From Virgibacillus sp. SK37 (lineage in GTDB: Bacteria; Bacillota; Bacilli; Bacillales; Amphibacillaceae), in NCBI RefSeq assembly GCF_000725285.1, contig NZ_CP007161.1, positions 791,911-855,910 of the forward strand: 64,000 nt of DNA, in the 5' to 3' direction. The notes under the pieces are model-generated. The model was not told where the DNA came from and searched no databases. It worked only from the letters and a program-made list of their open reading frames with translations. Each line of letters opens with the position of its first letter. The stretch's first letter is position 1. Of the stretch, positions 1 through 8,741 are shown piece by piece. The position numbers and the translations under genes are program-made.

Positions 1-6
1 AATTTC

Positions 7-34
7 AAAGATCGGTTCATGGCCGATCTTTTTG
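7..34 (+). terminator. Rho-independent terminator of an upstream gene
   Basis: A 9-bp perfect stem (AAAGATCGG / CCGATCTTT) with a 7-nt loop is followed by a short T run. The gene it ends lies before the window. Confidence 0.75.
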
Positions 35-178
35 TGTGGGTGTTTTTGGCGATACCATACGTCATGGGGTTCACCTGTTGTTTAAAGTTTTCTATGGCAG
101 TTAGATAAATGCTGAGTAAGTTGCTTCAATATTTCCTTTTTTCATATTATGATAGGGGGAACGGAAAGAAGGGAAGTT

Positions 179-823
179 ATGATACAAACAATACGGTGGA
201 CAATTTTCTTGGTGGGAGTCATGATTTTTAGTCTGGGGATTAGTACGGCAATACGTGTTCAATATCTGGGGGTGCATCCCTGGGATGTGTTAAACGTCGG
301 ATTATATGAGAAAGTTGGCTTTTCGATCGGAACATGGAATATCATTATCTCTGTTTTACTTATTATTGTTTCTTGGATATTGGATAAGAGTTATATAAGA
401 ATTGGTACATTTTTTAACGCCATTTTGGTTGGTTTATTTGTAGACTTTTATCTTTGGACTGATATCTTACCAGTAACTACTCACAGTTGGACAGACATAC
501 TTATTATGATCTCTGGGATTATTATCATGGGACTTGGTGGTGGTATTTATAATGCAGCCGGAGTAGGTTCTGGTCCACGTGATGGATTTATGCTTTCCAT
601 ATCAGATAAGCTTCATGCGCCAATTGGCAGAATAAGAATAATAACCGAAAGTACTGTGCTGGTTATAGGTTTACTACTCGGAGGGCCGGTGTTTTTCTTT
701 ACTTTTATTTTCACCTTTATCCAAAGTCCTATTTTTCAATATACGTATAAACGATGTAAGCATAGGATAGATCACTTTGAAACCAGACACCTCCAAAAAC
801 AATCAAGAAACCCAGGAGCATAA
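179..823 (+). CDS. YczE/YitT-type integral membrane protein
   Basis: This 214-residue protein is very hydrophobic, with about five membrane segments (roughly residues 5-25, 47-65, 72-93, 103-122 and 155-180) and a basic cytoplasmic tail. The pattern of short loops and the GGG-containing fourth helix fit the YczE/YyaS/YitT family of Bacillus membrane proteins, whose molecular role is not settled. The ATG at 179 is chosen over the one at 149 because AAGAAGGGAAG lies just before 179, while no ribosome binding site precedes 149. It is followed 56 bp later by a cation transporter gene on the same strand. The family assignment is by recognition of the fold pattern, and the substrate is unknown. Confidence 0.75.
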   Translation: MIQTIRWTIFLVGVMIFSLGISTAIRVQYLGVHPWDVLNVGLYEKVGFSIGTWNIIISVLLIIVSWILDKSYIRIGTFFNAILVGLFVDFYLWTDILPVTTHSWTDILIMISGIIIMGLGGGIYNAAGVGSGPRDGFMLSISDKLHAPIGRIRIITESTVLVIGLLLGGPVFFFTFIFTFIQSPIFQYTYKRCKHRIDHFETRHLQKQSRNPGA

Positions 824-879
824 TTCGTAATGAATCATCTTAATTAGGGGTATAGCTAAGATGATGGGAGGTTTGACAA

Positions 880-1833
880 ATGGGTTTATGGAAGAGGTTG
901 AAGCAAGGGAATACATCTTCAGGCTTTGCTGCAATAGGCAATGCTTTTTTGGCTGCGATTAAAGGAGTAGCTGCAGCATTTACCGGGAATGGTTCTGTAT
1001 TTGCTTCCTCCATGCATTCTTTAGCGGATGCGATCAATCAAGGGTTTGTTTATTTCGGAAGTGTAGTAGCAGAACTACCTGCATCCAAACGATTTCCCAC
1101 TGGGTTTGGGCGGGTTATTAATATTTTTTGTATGGTGGCAGTAATTGTGGTTACGGTAATGGCGTATGAAACCATTTTGAAGGGATGGCATTTGTTTAGA
1201 GAGCCAGAAGAGTCCACTGGTTTATTACTTAATTTTGGTGTTTTGTTTGCTTCCTTGTTGGTAGATGGATTCATTTTAATAAAGGCCATGAAAGAAATTA
1301 AGTCAGAATCCAGTGCTGACGATACAAGCGGACTGTTTACCACGGCATTTAAAAATGTAAAAAAGGCGTCTCCTGCTACCCGGCTGGTGTTTTATGAAGA
1401 CTTAGTGGCAACCTCCGGAGCTGCTTTGGCCATGCTGGGCATTATTTTGGCTCAATTCTTTGGTATATTGGCAGCAGATGGGCTAATCTCCATTCTAATC
1501 GGATTTTTAATGCTGTTTGTTGCATTCCGAGTTGGTTATGACAATATGGTGGGCCTGATCGGAGTGGCGGCTCCCGCAGAAGTGGAACGAAAGATTACTG
1601 GAATTTTATTAGAAGATAAAGCTGTTGTGGATATAAATAAAATAAGGATTGTGCAGGAAGGAAGATTATATCACGTTGAGGGTACTGTCGAGCTGAAGAA
1701 AGGACTCAGTCTGGCAGATGCGGATGATATTAAGTTTAAGCTAACAGATACGCTATTACGGCAGCCGGAGGTAGCCGATGTAGTACTGGGGATTATTGAA
1801 GATGATGATAAGAGAAGTTGGACTGAAAAATAA
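880..1833 (+). CDS. Cation diffusion facilitator (CDF) family transporter
   Basis: This 317-residue protein has the CDF layout: a basic N-terminus, about six membrane helices up to residue 225, and a soluble C-terminal domain of about 85 residues that normally senses or binds metal. The helix-2 motif HSLADAINQ and the helix-5 motif EDLVATSG sit where CDF proteins place their metal-site Asp/His residues. It should export divalent cations such as Zn, Mn, Co or Fe in exchange for protons. The exact metal cannot be read from the sequence. A GGGAGG site precedes the ATG. It ends at a strong hairpin, so it may be co-transcribed with the YczE-like gene before it. Confidence 0.85.
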   Translation: MGLWKRLKQGNTSSGFAAIGNAFLAAIKGVAAAFTGNGSVFASSMHSLADAINQGFVYFGSVVAELPASKRFPTGFGRVINIFCMVAVIVVTVMAYETILKGWHLFREPEESTGLLLNFGVLFASLLVDGFILIKAMKEIKSESSADDTSGLFTTAFKNVKKASPATRLVFYEDLVATSGAALAMLGIILAQFFGILAADGLISILIGFLMLFVAFRVGYDNMVGLIGVAAPAEVERKITGILLEDKAVVDINKIRIVQEGRLYHVEGTVELKKGLSLADADDIKFKLTDTLLRQPEVADVVLGIIEDDDKRSWTEK

Positions 1834-1839
1834 TATCAT

Positions 1840-1869
1840 AAATAGACAGGGCTTTTACCCTGTCTATTT
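1840..1869 (+). terminator. Hairpin terminator, possibly bidirectional
   Basis: A 12-bp perfect stem (AAATAGACAGGG / CCCTGTCTATTT) with a 6-nt loop lies between the CDF gene and a convergent small gene. The T run on the plus side is short, so its strength is uncertain. Confidence 0.65.
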
Positions 1870-1885
1870 AAGCACGTACAGCGAG

Positions 1886-2047
1886 TTATAATGGTGGAAG
1901 TATCCATATTGGTTCAAGATATGCAACAGCTGGTATTGCACTATCCAAATCATAATCGACAATAACATCCTGTAACATAAACCATGCTAGCACTAGCATT
2001 GCTAAAGTAGCTATAATAAGTATAAAGACGACGAATTTGCCTTTCAT
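1886..2047 (-). CDS. Small single-span membrane protein, 53 aa
   Basis: The minus strand has a perfect TAAGGAGG site 7 nt before an ATG at 2047. This opens a 53-codon frame whose first 25 residues are a membrane helix (MKGKFVVFIL start), followed by an acidic DYDLD stretch and a hydrophobic Pro-rich end. I do not recognise the family. The strong ribosome binding site and the sensible topology argue that it is real. It lies between a convergent CDF gene and the oxidoreductase gene on the same strand. Confidence 0.6.
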   Translation of the reverse strand: MKGKFVVFILIIATLAMLVLAWFMLQDVIVDYDLDSAIPAVAYLEPIWILPPL

Positions 2048-2148
2048 ACAATTGCCTCCTTACGTTTCCTACACTAAGATTACCAAAGCCTTCTCACTGT
2101 GTAAATAAGGTTCCTAATTTGTTTCAATATCTGTAACAAGAGGATGAG

Positions 2149-3267
2149 CTAACCTATTGCCCCTCCAACATCATAGTTGGCAAGGTCAATATCCAACTCT
2201 TCGTTTTGCGCAAGTTTGGCCAGCTGTGAGCCAATATAAGGGCCCATAGTTAAGCCAGATGCTCCACATCCATTTGTCAGCAAGATTCCTTCATATCCTG
2301 GTAAAGGACCTAGGATGGGAAGAAACCCAGGAGCAACGGGACGAAAGCCAACTCTTGTTTCTATAACGGCTGCGTTATGCAGTGCTGGTGCAATATCGAT
2401 TGCTTTTGTCAGTATTTCATGTAAGCCACCTGCCGTTACTTGATAATCAAAGCCAGTATCATCTTCGTGTGTTGCACCAACAACAATGCGCTGATCTTCA
2501 AATGCAAGCATATATTGGTTGGTGGGTGGCATGACTACAGGCCAATTCCCAGTGTTTTCCTGTTCCACTTTTAAATGCATTATTTGAGCACGCTGTGGTT
2601 TAACATTAAAGGTCACACCGAGAGGGGCTATTAACTTGCTCATCCATGCCCCGTTTGCTGCAATTACTGTTTCTGCAGACAAGTCCTCTCCGTTAACAGT
2701 TACTCCTATTACTTTTTTATTTTCACAATTCAAGGAAGCATCTCCCATGATACATGTTGCACCATGTTTTTGTGAGCCTCGAAGCAAGGAATCTCGAAGT
2801 TTTCTACCGTCTACCCGCGCAGCGCCACTAACGTGAACAGAACCAAACTCTTCTCCTAATAGTGGGAATAAGGCACGTGTTTGGTCAGGGGTTAGTAAGT
2901 TTATTTCTCCAATCTCAGGCGCGTCCTCACGTCGTTTTAGCCCCCGTTCTTTCATTGCAATTAACTTTTTCTCATCTGTATGCAGGCTAATTGCCCCAAC
3001 TTGTGTGTAACCTGTGTCTTGCTCGCCATCTTGCGCTAAATCCTTTATTAATTCAGGGTAAATTCTAGCACCGTTTTTGGCCAGGTGATACCATGCCTTA
3101 TTCCGGCGTTGTGATAACCATGGACAAATAATTCCTGCTGCGGCATCCGTTGCCTGCCCTTCGTCCTTTCGATCAATAATTGTTACCGGATTTCCCGCTT
3201 TCGCTAAGTAGTAGGCGGTAGAGGCTCCAGCTATTCCTCCACCTATAATAATATATTTCCCATGCAT
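2149..3267 (-). CDS. FAD-dependent amine/D-amino-acid oxidoreductase (DadA/DAO family)
   Basis: The 372-residue protein opens with the Rossmann dinucleotide motif IIIGGGIAGAS followed by an acidic IDRKD end at strand 2, typical of FAD binding in the DAO superfamily. The C-terminal part carries the second FAD motif around VGFRPVAPGFLPILG and NGCGASGLTMGP. The protein should oxidise an amino acid or N-substituted glycine and pass electrons to oxygen or quinone. The substrate cannot be told. The ATG at 3267 is chosen because GGAGAC precedes it and the glycine-rich motif should start near residue 5. The longer upstream frame is non-homologous, hydrophobic intergenic translation. Confidence 0.85.
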   Translation of the reverse strand: MHGKYIIIGGGIAGASTAYYLAKAGNPVTIIDRKDEGQATDAAAGIICPWLSQRRNKAWYHLAKNGARIYPELIKDLAQDGEQDTGYTQVGAISLHTDEKKLIAMKERGLKRREDAPEIGEINLLTPDQTRALFPLLGEEFGSVHVSGAARVDGRKLRDSLLRGSQKHGATCIMGDASLNCENKKVIGVTVNGEDLSAETVIAANGAWMSKLIAPLGVTFNVKPQRAQIMHLKVEQENTGNWPVVMPPTNQYMLAFEDQRIVVGATHEDDTGFDYQVTAGGLHEILTKAIDIAPALHNAAVIETRVGFRPVAPGFLPILGPLPGYEGILLTNGCGASGLTMGPYIGSQLAKLAQNEELDIDLANYDVGGAIG

Positions 3268-3412
3268 GTATACCCGTCTCCAATGTATAGTTATTTTCTT
3301 ATTTATCATAAAAATAAAGGGAGGAATTGTAAAGAATTGCAAAGTAATTAGAGGAATATTACTAATGGCCGAGAAGTAAATAGGGTAGGGATTATATAAA
3401 GGAGTTTTTATC

Positions 3413-3973
3413 ATGAGTAAAAGGAAGAAGAAAATAGGGCGGTTCGGTTGGACCGTTATAAGTACGATCGTAGTTATCATAATTGGCGCATTTATATTTT
3501 TCTTTCAATTATTTGATCTCAATTTCCAGTCGGTATTAGGAGGGGAAAGTGACGGGAAATCGCAAAGTAAAAAGGAATTAACTGAGGAAAAGGTTCAGGA
3601 AATTGAAGAAATACAAAACACAGTAGGCAAGGAACATAAAGATATTGGGCAATATATCTCAGAGACCCATACGTTTTACAATAATACAACGGGATATGGC
3701 GGAATTAGTAACTTAGATTGGGATAAACAAATGAGTAAAGCGGAAGAGGTTATCAAGTTTATTGAGCAACAGTCAGATTCTGTGAAGAATAAAACACTGA
3801 TGGCCGATTTAAAAGATATAAAAAAGCTTGCCAAGTCTGTCATAGATCAACAGGAAACCAAGGATGTGCGACAGCTGCACCGTCATTTTCATGACCTTGA
3901 TATTGCATTGAATAGCTATAATGGTTATGATAAAATTTGGAATGTGACAAAGACATTAGAGGCTCAAAACTAA
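3413..3973 (+). CDS. Membrane-anchored protein of unknown function
   Basis: The 186-residue protein has a lysine-rich N-terminus, one membrane helix at about residues 12-35, then a charged, helix-rich extracytoplasmic domain with many Lys, Glu and Asp residues. AAAGGAG precedes the ATG at a good distance. I do not recognise a family. It could be a wall-side structural or sporulation-related protein. It stands alone, divergent from the oxidoreductase and 68 bp before ppaC. Confidence 0.7.
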   Translation: MSKRKKKIGRFGWTVISTIVVIIIGAFIFFFQLFDLNFQSVLGGESDGKSQSKKELTEEKVQEIEEIQNTVGKEHKDIGQYISETHTFYNNTTGYGGISNLDWDKQMSKAEEVIKFIEQQSDSVKNKTLMADLKDIKKLAKSVIDQQETKDVRQLHRHFHDLDIALNSYNGYDKIWNVTKTLEAQN

Positions 3974-4041
3974 CTGCTATTCTTCAGCGAATATAATATG
4001 GTAATCTGTATGATAGAATGAAACACAGAAGGAGAATGATC

Positions 4042-4974
4042 ATGGAAAAGACATTGATTTTTGGACATAAAAACCCAGACACAGACTCTATTTGCTCTGC
4101 AATTGCTTATGCTGACTTAAAAAATAAATTAAATGTGGATGCGGAAGCAGCACGACTTGGTGTTGTGAGTAAGGAAACCCAGTTCGCATTAGACTATTTC
4201 GCTATGGAAGCACCACAGCTAATCGAAAAAGTAGATGAGCAATTTAAAGAAGTAATTTTGGTGGACCATAATGAATTCCAGCAAACGGTTGCCAACATTA
4301 AGGATGTTCGTATTGCTGAGGTAATTGATCACCATCGTATCTCTAACTTTGAGACAAAGGAACCTTTGTATTTTCGTGCAGAACCAGTTGGATGTACGGC
4401 AACCATTTTAAATAAAATGTATAAAGAAAATGGAGTTCCTGTATCCAAGGAAATTGCCGGCTTATTGTTATCTGCTATTATTTCCGATTCTTTATTATTA
4501 AAATCACCAACGTGCACAAAAGAAGATGTGGATGCAGCGTATGAGCTTGCAGAAATTGCTGGTGTTAATCTGGAGACCTATGGCTTGGAAATGCTTCAGG
4601 CTGGTGCTGACTTGAGTGATAAGACAGTTACAGAATTATTAACCATGGATGCAAAAGAGTTCTCCATGGGGGATGCCAAAGTGGAAATTGCTCAAGTGAA
4701 CGCAGTGGATACTAGTAAAATCTATGCCTTCCAGGATGACATTGATACAGAAATTGCTCAGATTATAAAAGATAAAGATCTGGATTTATTCTTGTTTGTT
4801 GTTACAGATATTCTTAATAATGACTCTGAAGTACTTGCACATGGAGAAGGAAAGGCGAAAGTAGAATCTGCATTTGGAGTGGAGCTCAACGCTAATAATC
4901 GTGCTTTACTTAAAGGAGTAGTATCTCGTAAAAAACAAATTGTAACTGCATTAACAGAAGCATTTACAAAATAA
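4042..4974 (+). CDS. ppaC: Manganese-dependent inorganic pyrophosphatase (family II)
   Basis: PpaC hydrolyses pyrophosphate in the cytoplasm and so pulls nucleic acid and other biosynthetic reactions forward. At 310 residues it matches the family's usual length. The DHH-superfamily metal-binding motifs are all visible: [10 protein letters not shown] near the N-terminus, a VDHNE motif, and DHHRISNF. The C-terminal DHHA2 part contains the SRKKQ substrate-binding motif. The ATG at 4042 follows AGAAGGAG. The in-frame ATG at 4018 lacks a site and would add eight basic residues. A terminator follows, so it is probably monocistronic. Confidence 0.95.
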   Translation: MEKTLIFGHKNPDTDSICSAIAYADLKNKLNVDAEAARLGVVSKETQFALDYFAMEAPQLIEKVDEQFKEVILVDHNEFQQTVANIKDVRIAEVIDHHRISNFETKEPLYFRAEPVGCTATILNKMYKENGVPVSKEIAGLLLSAIISDSLLLKSPTCTKEDVDAAYELAEIAGVNLETYGLEMLQAGADLSDKTVTELLTMDAKEFSMGDAKVEIAQVNAVDTSKIYAFQDDIDTEIAQIIKDKDLDLFLFVVTDILNNDSEVLAHGEGKAKVESAFGVELNANNRALLKGVVSRKKQIVTALTEAFTK

Positions 4975-4994
4975 AATATATCATTATGGCTGGA

Positions 4995-5027
4995 GCGATC
5001 TCATTTTAGAATGAGGTTGCTTTTTTT
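4995..5027 (+). terminator. Terminator of ppaC
   Basis: An 11-bp stem with two G-T pairs (GCGATCTCATT / AATGAGGTTGC) is followed by seven Ts. Confidence 0.85.
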
Positions 5028-5139
5028 GTGTATTGGACTAGCAATTGGGTTCTAGTCAAATATTATGTTGTACTTACATAGTAGGAGTAAAATACGTAGT
5101 ATCTTTGTTGATGAAAAGATCAGTGAAATATTTGAGAAG

Positions 5140-5290
5140 AAGTGCCGCATTGATTTCCGTTGCATGCGGACGCTTTCACACCTCCGGGTACAAGTGCGAC
5201 ATCTGCTCGTTATCTCGCAGTGTCTTCTTTGCCGCCCGGCATGGCTTCAGCCGCCCCCGAAAAGCGCAGTGTTTTCCGAAGCGGTGGTCT
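5140..5290. repeat. GC-rich degenerate dispersed repeat in the ppaC-oxidoreductase gap
   Basis: The 480-bp gap after ppaC contains about 150 bp of markedly GC-rich sequence inside AT-rich surroundings. It starts near TTGATTTCCGTTGCATGCGG and includes CGGCATGGCTTCAGCCGCCC. From memory, this resembles the imperfect palindromic repeat of about 150 bp scattered through many Bacillaceae genomes (GATTTCCGCT...GGCTTCAGCC... type). Short frames of 60-120 codons cross it in several phases, but none has a ribosome binding site. I see no gene between 5030 and 5509. Confidence 0.55.
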
Positions 5291-5509
5291 AACCAGATTC
5301 ATTATTTTAGTAAATTTTCAAAGAAGATTAATTTTCATATCCTAACCAAGTTACTTCGGACTTTATCTATTTTGCTAACTTATGGATTCCCCCAATATAT
5401 CTCATTACCGTAATTAAAATCGAATGAGCTACTAAACCGAAAGTTTCAAACTCATGAGGAAAGGGGAAATTTATACTAGATTGAAAAGACGGAAAGGTGT
5501 CGTGGTGTA

Positions 5510-6856
5510 ATGAGAAAGTTTGATGTGATAGTAATTGGTACAGGACCGAGCGGCTCAAGAATAGCAGCAGGATGCAGTAAACAGGGCTTAGAAGTAGCGG
5601 CTGTTGATTCTCGAGGTTATGGTGGTACATGCCCATTGAGAGGATGTATACCAAAGAAAGTATTGACTGATGCAGCAGAAATTGTCCAACAATCCGAACA
5701 GCTACAAGGAAAAGGTATAGAACGAACAAGTAATATCGACTGGAAGGATCTCATGCAATTTAAGCGTTCATTTACTGAACCTGTCCCTGAAAAACAGGAG
5801 TCTGACATGCAAGACGCAGGTGTGGAGACATTTCATGGAGTAGCAACATTTGTAAACGACCAAGAAATAAAAATTGGAAAAGAAACATTGTTTGGTAAAA
5901 ATATCGTAGTTGCTACAGGTGCGAAACCTATGCCATTACCAATAGAAGGGGAGGAGCTCCTTACAACAAGTGATGAATTTTTAGAGTTGGGCAACTTACC
6001 TCCACGCATACTTTTTATAGGCGGTGGGTATATTTCTTTTGAGTTAGCCCATGTGGCTGCAAAAGCGGGTAGTGATGTGCATATTCTTCAACGTGGAGAA
6101 CACCCACTAAAGCAATTTGACCAGGATATGGTGCAACAATTAGTAGAAGCAATGGAGGAAGCAGGTGTCTCTATACATTTGAATACCGAAGTAAAAGAAA
6201 TTAAACAAGAGGGGGACCAATACCAGGTTGTCACTAAAATGAATGGCAAGGAAGAAATAATGACAGGAGATATGGTTGTGCATGGAGGTGGACGTATACC
6301 TGAATTGGATGATCTGAAGCTTGAACATGGAAACGTGGAATATGGCAAAGGCGGTATTACCGTGAATAAATATTTACAAAGCACAACTAATTCACACATA
6401 TATGCTGCAGGGGATGCTGCTGATACAGAAGGGGCTCCCTTGACTCCAGTTGCAGGTATAGAGGCAAAAGCGGTGATTGAAAATATTGTTCATGGAAACC
6501 AAAGTGAAGTGGACTATACCGGGGTTCCTTCCGTAGTCTTTACCATGCCAAAGGTAGCGAAAGCAGGTATTACAGAGGAAGAAGCAAAGAAGATGGATTA
6601 TAATATTGAATCCAAATTTACAGATATGAAAGACTGGTTTACCTATGCACATAAAAATGAAGCAAGAGCAGCTGTAAAAATTATTACAGATAAAAAAACC
6701 GGTCAATTGCTGGGAGCTCATATGATAAGCAGTAAGGCAGATGAGTTAATTAACTTTTTCGCAATGGCTATCCAGTTGAAGCTTCGTACAGAAGATGTCA
6801 AAAAGCTAACTCTAGTTTTCCCAACTGCAGTATCAGACATTCCAGCGATGCTATAA
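5510..6856 (+). CDS. Pyridine nucleotide-disulfide oxidoreductase-like flavoprotein
   Basis: The 448-residue protein has the full glutathione reductase/dihydrolipoamide dehydrogenase layout. The FAD motif IGTGPSGS is at residues 9-16. A redox disulfide is in GGTCPLRGCIPKK (Cys41 and Cys46). The NADH-domain motif IGGGYISFE follows, then the second FAD motif YAAGDAAD, and a dimerisation domain from about residue 335. The C-terminal His-Pro-Thr active-site motif is replaced by Phe-Pro-Thr, so the classical catalytic base is missing. It may therefore act on a different acceptor than lipoamide or glutathione. It is preceded by GGAAAGGTG and appears to be a single gene. Confidence 0.85.
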   Translation: MRKFDVIVIGTGPSGSRIAAGCSKQGLEVAAVDSRGYGGTCPLRGCIPKKVLTDAAEIVQQSEQLQGKGIERTSNIDWKDLMQFKRSFTEPVPEKQESDMQDAGVETFHGVATFVNDQEIKIGKETLFGKNIVVATGAKPMPLPIEGEELLTTSDEFLELGNLPPRILFIGGGYISFELAHVAAKAGSDVHILQRGEHPLKQFDQDMVQQLVEAMEEAGVSIHLNTEVKEIKQEGDQYQVVTKMNGKEEIMTGDMVVHGGGRIPELDDLKLEHGNVEYGKGGITVNKYLQSTTNSHIYAAGDAADTEGAPLTPVAGIEAKAVIENIVHGNQSEVDYTGVPSVVFTMPKVAKAGITEEEAKKMDYNIESKFTDMKDWFTYAHKNEARAAVKIITDKKTGQLLGAHMISSKADELINFFAMAIQLKLRTEDVKKLTLVFPTAVSDIPAML

Positions 6857-6984
6857 GTCCTTTAAATTAGTATGCGCAAGTGCCTTTACTTTTCTATCCT
6901 GCATGTACCATATAAAAAGTGTACAGTGAATAAAAAAGGAATAATCCTCGAATCCTAAGGAAGATGAGAAAGGAGGCAGGTACG

Positions 6985-7137
6985 ATGGGTGGAAAACCTA
7001 AAGGACCAAAGCAGCAAGAACGACCAAAATTACCACAAAGCCCCCAGCAACCATATGGAGAGCCTTTAAGTGGATCAAAGAAGGTAAAACAGTCAAATCA
7101 TACGAGGCAAAAACATAATCCAGGTCATGATATGTAA
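6985..7137 (+). CDS. sspP: Small acid-soluble spore protein P
   Basis: This 50-residue protein ends in [16 protein letters not shown] followed by PGHDM, which closely matches the conserved tail of Bacillus SspP (CotL). The N-terminal half is Pro, Gln and Lys rich, as in the family. SspP is a minor spore-specific protein made in the forespore. AGGAGG lies just before the ATG, and a terminator follows at once. It marks the organism as an endospore former. Confidence 0.9.
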   Translation: MGGKPKGPKQQERPKLPQSPQQPYGEPLSGSKKVKQSNHTRQKHNPGHDM

Positions 7138-7146
7138 ACAAAAAAA

Positions 7147-7187
7147 GCTGTTCCCAAATAGTAAAAGCTATTGGGGCAGTTTTTTCT
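7147..7187 (+). terminator. Terminator of sspP
   Basis: A hairpin with a small bulge (CTGTTCCCAAATAG / CTATTGGGGCAG) is followed by six Ts. Confidence 0.75.
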
Positions 7188-7333
7188 TTGCTTAACATAC
7201 TTTTCACTACAATATGTAATTAAATACAAGATAAATATGATTAAATTCCCTAAATATAGGTACGTGTCTTATACAAGTCATAGCCATTTGCCATAGGTTA
7301 TTAGTGAACCTATTAGAGGAAAGGGGATTTAAA

Positions 7334-7780
7334 ATGAGACATCATAAAAGACCGCATTGCGGTTGCCCAAAACAAGTAGTATATCCGACCAAGCATAATT
7401 GTGTAAACAACTATTCAGAAAGTGAAGTTGATCACATCTATCCTTCACATACGACAATCATGAATCATCATACGGTTAAAAATAAACACATTTACCCACA
7501 TTCCACTTCTGTACAAAATACGTCAAATAGTGTGGATGTGTATGGAGGTTCCTTTAATGTACCGGCTCCAGGTCAAGTAGCGGGAGCAATGTCCCCAGGT
7601 ATGGGACCAGGTGCAGCACCAGGCCAAGTAGCGGGAACAATGTCCCCAGGTATGGGGCCGGGAGCAGCACCAGGCCAAGTAGCAGGAGCAATGTCTCCAG
7701 GTATGGGGCCAGGTTATGCGCATGGTCATCAAGGTATGCATGGGTCACATCATTGGAAGAAACCGAATAAATGGTGTTAA
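7334..7780 (+). CDS. CotD-like spore coat protein with internal repeats
   Basis: The 148-residue protein starts MRHHKRPHCGCPKQVVYPTKHN, the His/Cys-rich opening of CotD-family inner coat proteins, and keeps the VDHIYPSHTT motif. The middle consists of three near-identical 17-residue units (APGQVAGxMSPGMGPGA), and the tail is His, Gly and Lys rich. It should be deposited in the spore coat. The ATG at 7334 follows GGAAAGGGG; an upstream in-frame start adds ten residues of no family resemblance. Together with sspP it forms a small group of spore genes. Confidence 0.85.
   Translation: MRHHKRPHCGCPKQVVYPTKHNCVNNYSESEVDHIYPSHTTIMNHHTVKNKHIYPHSTSVQNTSNSVDVYGGSFNVPAPGQVAGAMSPGMGPGAAPGQVAGTMSPGMGPGAAPGQVAGAMSPGMGPGYAHGHQGMHGSHHWKKPNKWC
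7563..7716 (+). repeat. Three tandem 51-bp units inside the coat protein gene
   Basis: The units encode APGQVAGAMSPGMGPGA-type 17-residue repeats with only a few base differences, mostly at third positions. Copy number probably varies between strains. Confidence 0.8.
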
Positions 7781-7790
7781 TGTAGATCAT

Positions 7791-7818
7791 AGGCTGGCAT
7801 ATGCCGGCCTGTTTTTTT
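7791..7818 (+). terminator. Terminator of the coat protein gene
   Basis: An 8-bp stem (AGGCTGGC / GCCGGCCT) with an ATAT loop is followed by seven Ts after one G. Confidence 0.85.
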
Positions 7819-8105
7819 ATTGCTTGGAACCATATAAATTTTAAATTTGAAGCCTGCTGGATTAGCTGGGAACAGCTTTAACGCTACCCCTCAAAGTCTT
7901 ACGTAATAACTCTACATGGATCTAAGAGGTATGCTTCTGCACTGCGTTCGCCGCAAAGCTACATAAAGCAATTTCAAAGAATACTTCAAGAGATAATTGA
8001 AATTAGTTGCTTCGTCATTACAATTTCTAGCTTGAACTTATCAGGTGTAAACAAGGCTCTTACGCTTTTGTTCCGCACGTTATGGCGATAGAAGGAGAAT
8101 ATTAA
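7819..8105. other. Intergenic region without a visible gene
   Basis: No frame with a ribosome binding site is visible on either strand. A slightly more GC-rich stretch near 7930-7970 and again near 8060-8090 could be a remnant of the same kind of dispersed repeat seen at 5140. The leader of ypsA must start in its 3' part. Confidence 0.4.
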
Positions 8106-8663
8106 ATGAAAATAATAACTGTGACTGGCTATAAGCCGATGGAATTAAGCATATTTAAGGAAAATGATCAACGAATTGAGTTTATTAAAGCAGCAATTGA
8201 AAAACGGTTAATTGGCTTTATAGAAGAGGGATTGGAATGGGTAATCATTTCAGGACAGATGGGGGTGGAATTATGGGCAGCTGAAGTAGTTATGGATCTG
8301 AAAGAAAGATATAATATTAATTTAGGGATATTCCCGCCATTCGAAAATCAAGAAAATCGTTGGCCAGAGCATTTACAGGAAAAGTATCAGGAACTTACGT
8401 TGGTTGCCGACTTTTATAAACCAATCTACCAAGGGGATTATAAGGGCGCTTTTCAATTTAAAGCAAAGAATATGTGGCTTGCTGATAAGAGTGATGGCTG
8501 CCTTTTACTAATGGATGATGAATTTCCAGGGAGTAATCGATTTTTCCATCAGGCAGCTAAAGAAGTGAAGAAGGATTATCCGATCTATGTGATAACTCCT
8601 GCTGATTTGGATGATGTTGTAGAGGAACTTCGTATGCAAAATCCAGATTATTGGTCTGGATAA
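8106..8663 (+). CDS. ypsA: YpsA family protein (DUF1273, SLOG fold)
   Basis: The 185-residue protein begins with TVTGYKPMELSIF and contains EGLEWVIISGQMGVELWAAE and KSDGCLLL, which are the signature blocks of YpsA. The family adopts a Rossmann-like SLOG fold and in Firmicutes has been linked to cell division and oxidative stress protection. In many genomes ypsA lies next to gpsB, but here it is followed by a SIMPL gene. AGAAGGAG precedes the ATG. Confidence 0.9.
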   Translation: MKIITVTGYKPMELSIFKENDQRIEFIKAAIEKRLIGFIEEGLEWVIISGQMGVELWAAEVVMDLKERYNINLGIFPPFENQENRWPEHLQEKYQELTLVADFYKPIYQGDYKGAFQFKAKNMWLADKSDGCLLLMDDEFPGSNRFFHQAAKEVKKDYPIYVITPADLDDVVEELRMQNPDYWSG

Positions 8664-8741
8664 TCGGACAAGCCTATAGATTACACTATCCTCACTCCTT
8701 GCATAGAATGATAAAGAACGATGGAGTAAGGAGGGATAGCT

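Noticed and set aside
2149-3480. Longer form of the FAD oxidoreductase with a 71-residue N-terminal extension
   Set aside because: The glycine-rich FAD motif should lie at the N-terminus, and a binding site precedes the ATG at 3267. The extension covers the promoter region of the next gene.
5045-5413. A 122-codon frame across the GC-rich repeat
   Set aside because: There is no ribosome binding site, overlapping frames of similar length occur in other phases, and the protein composition is atypical.
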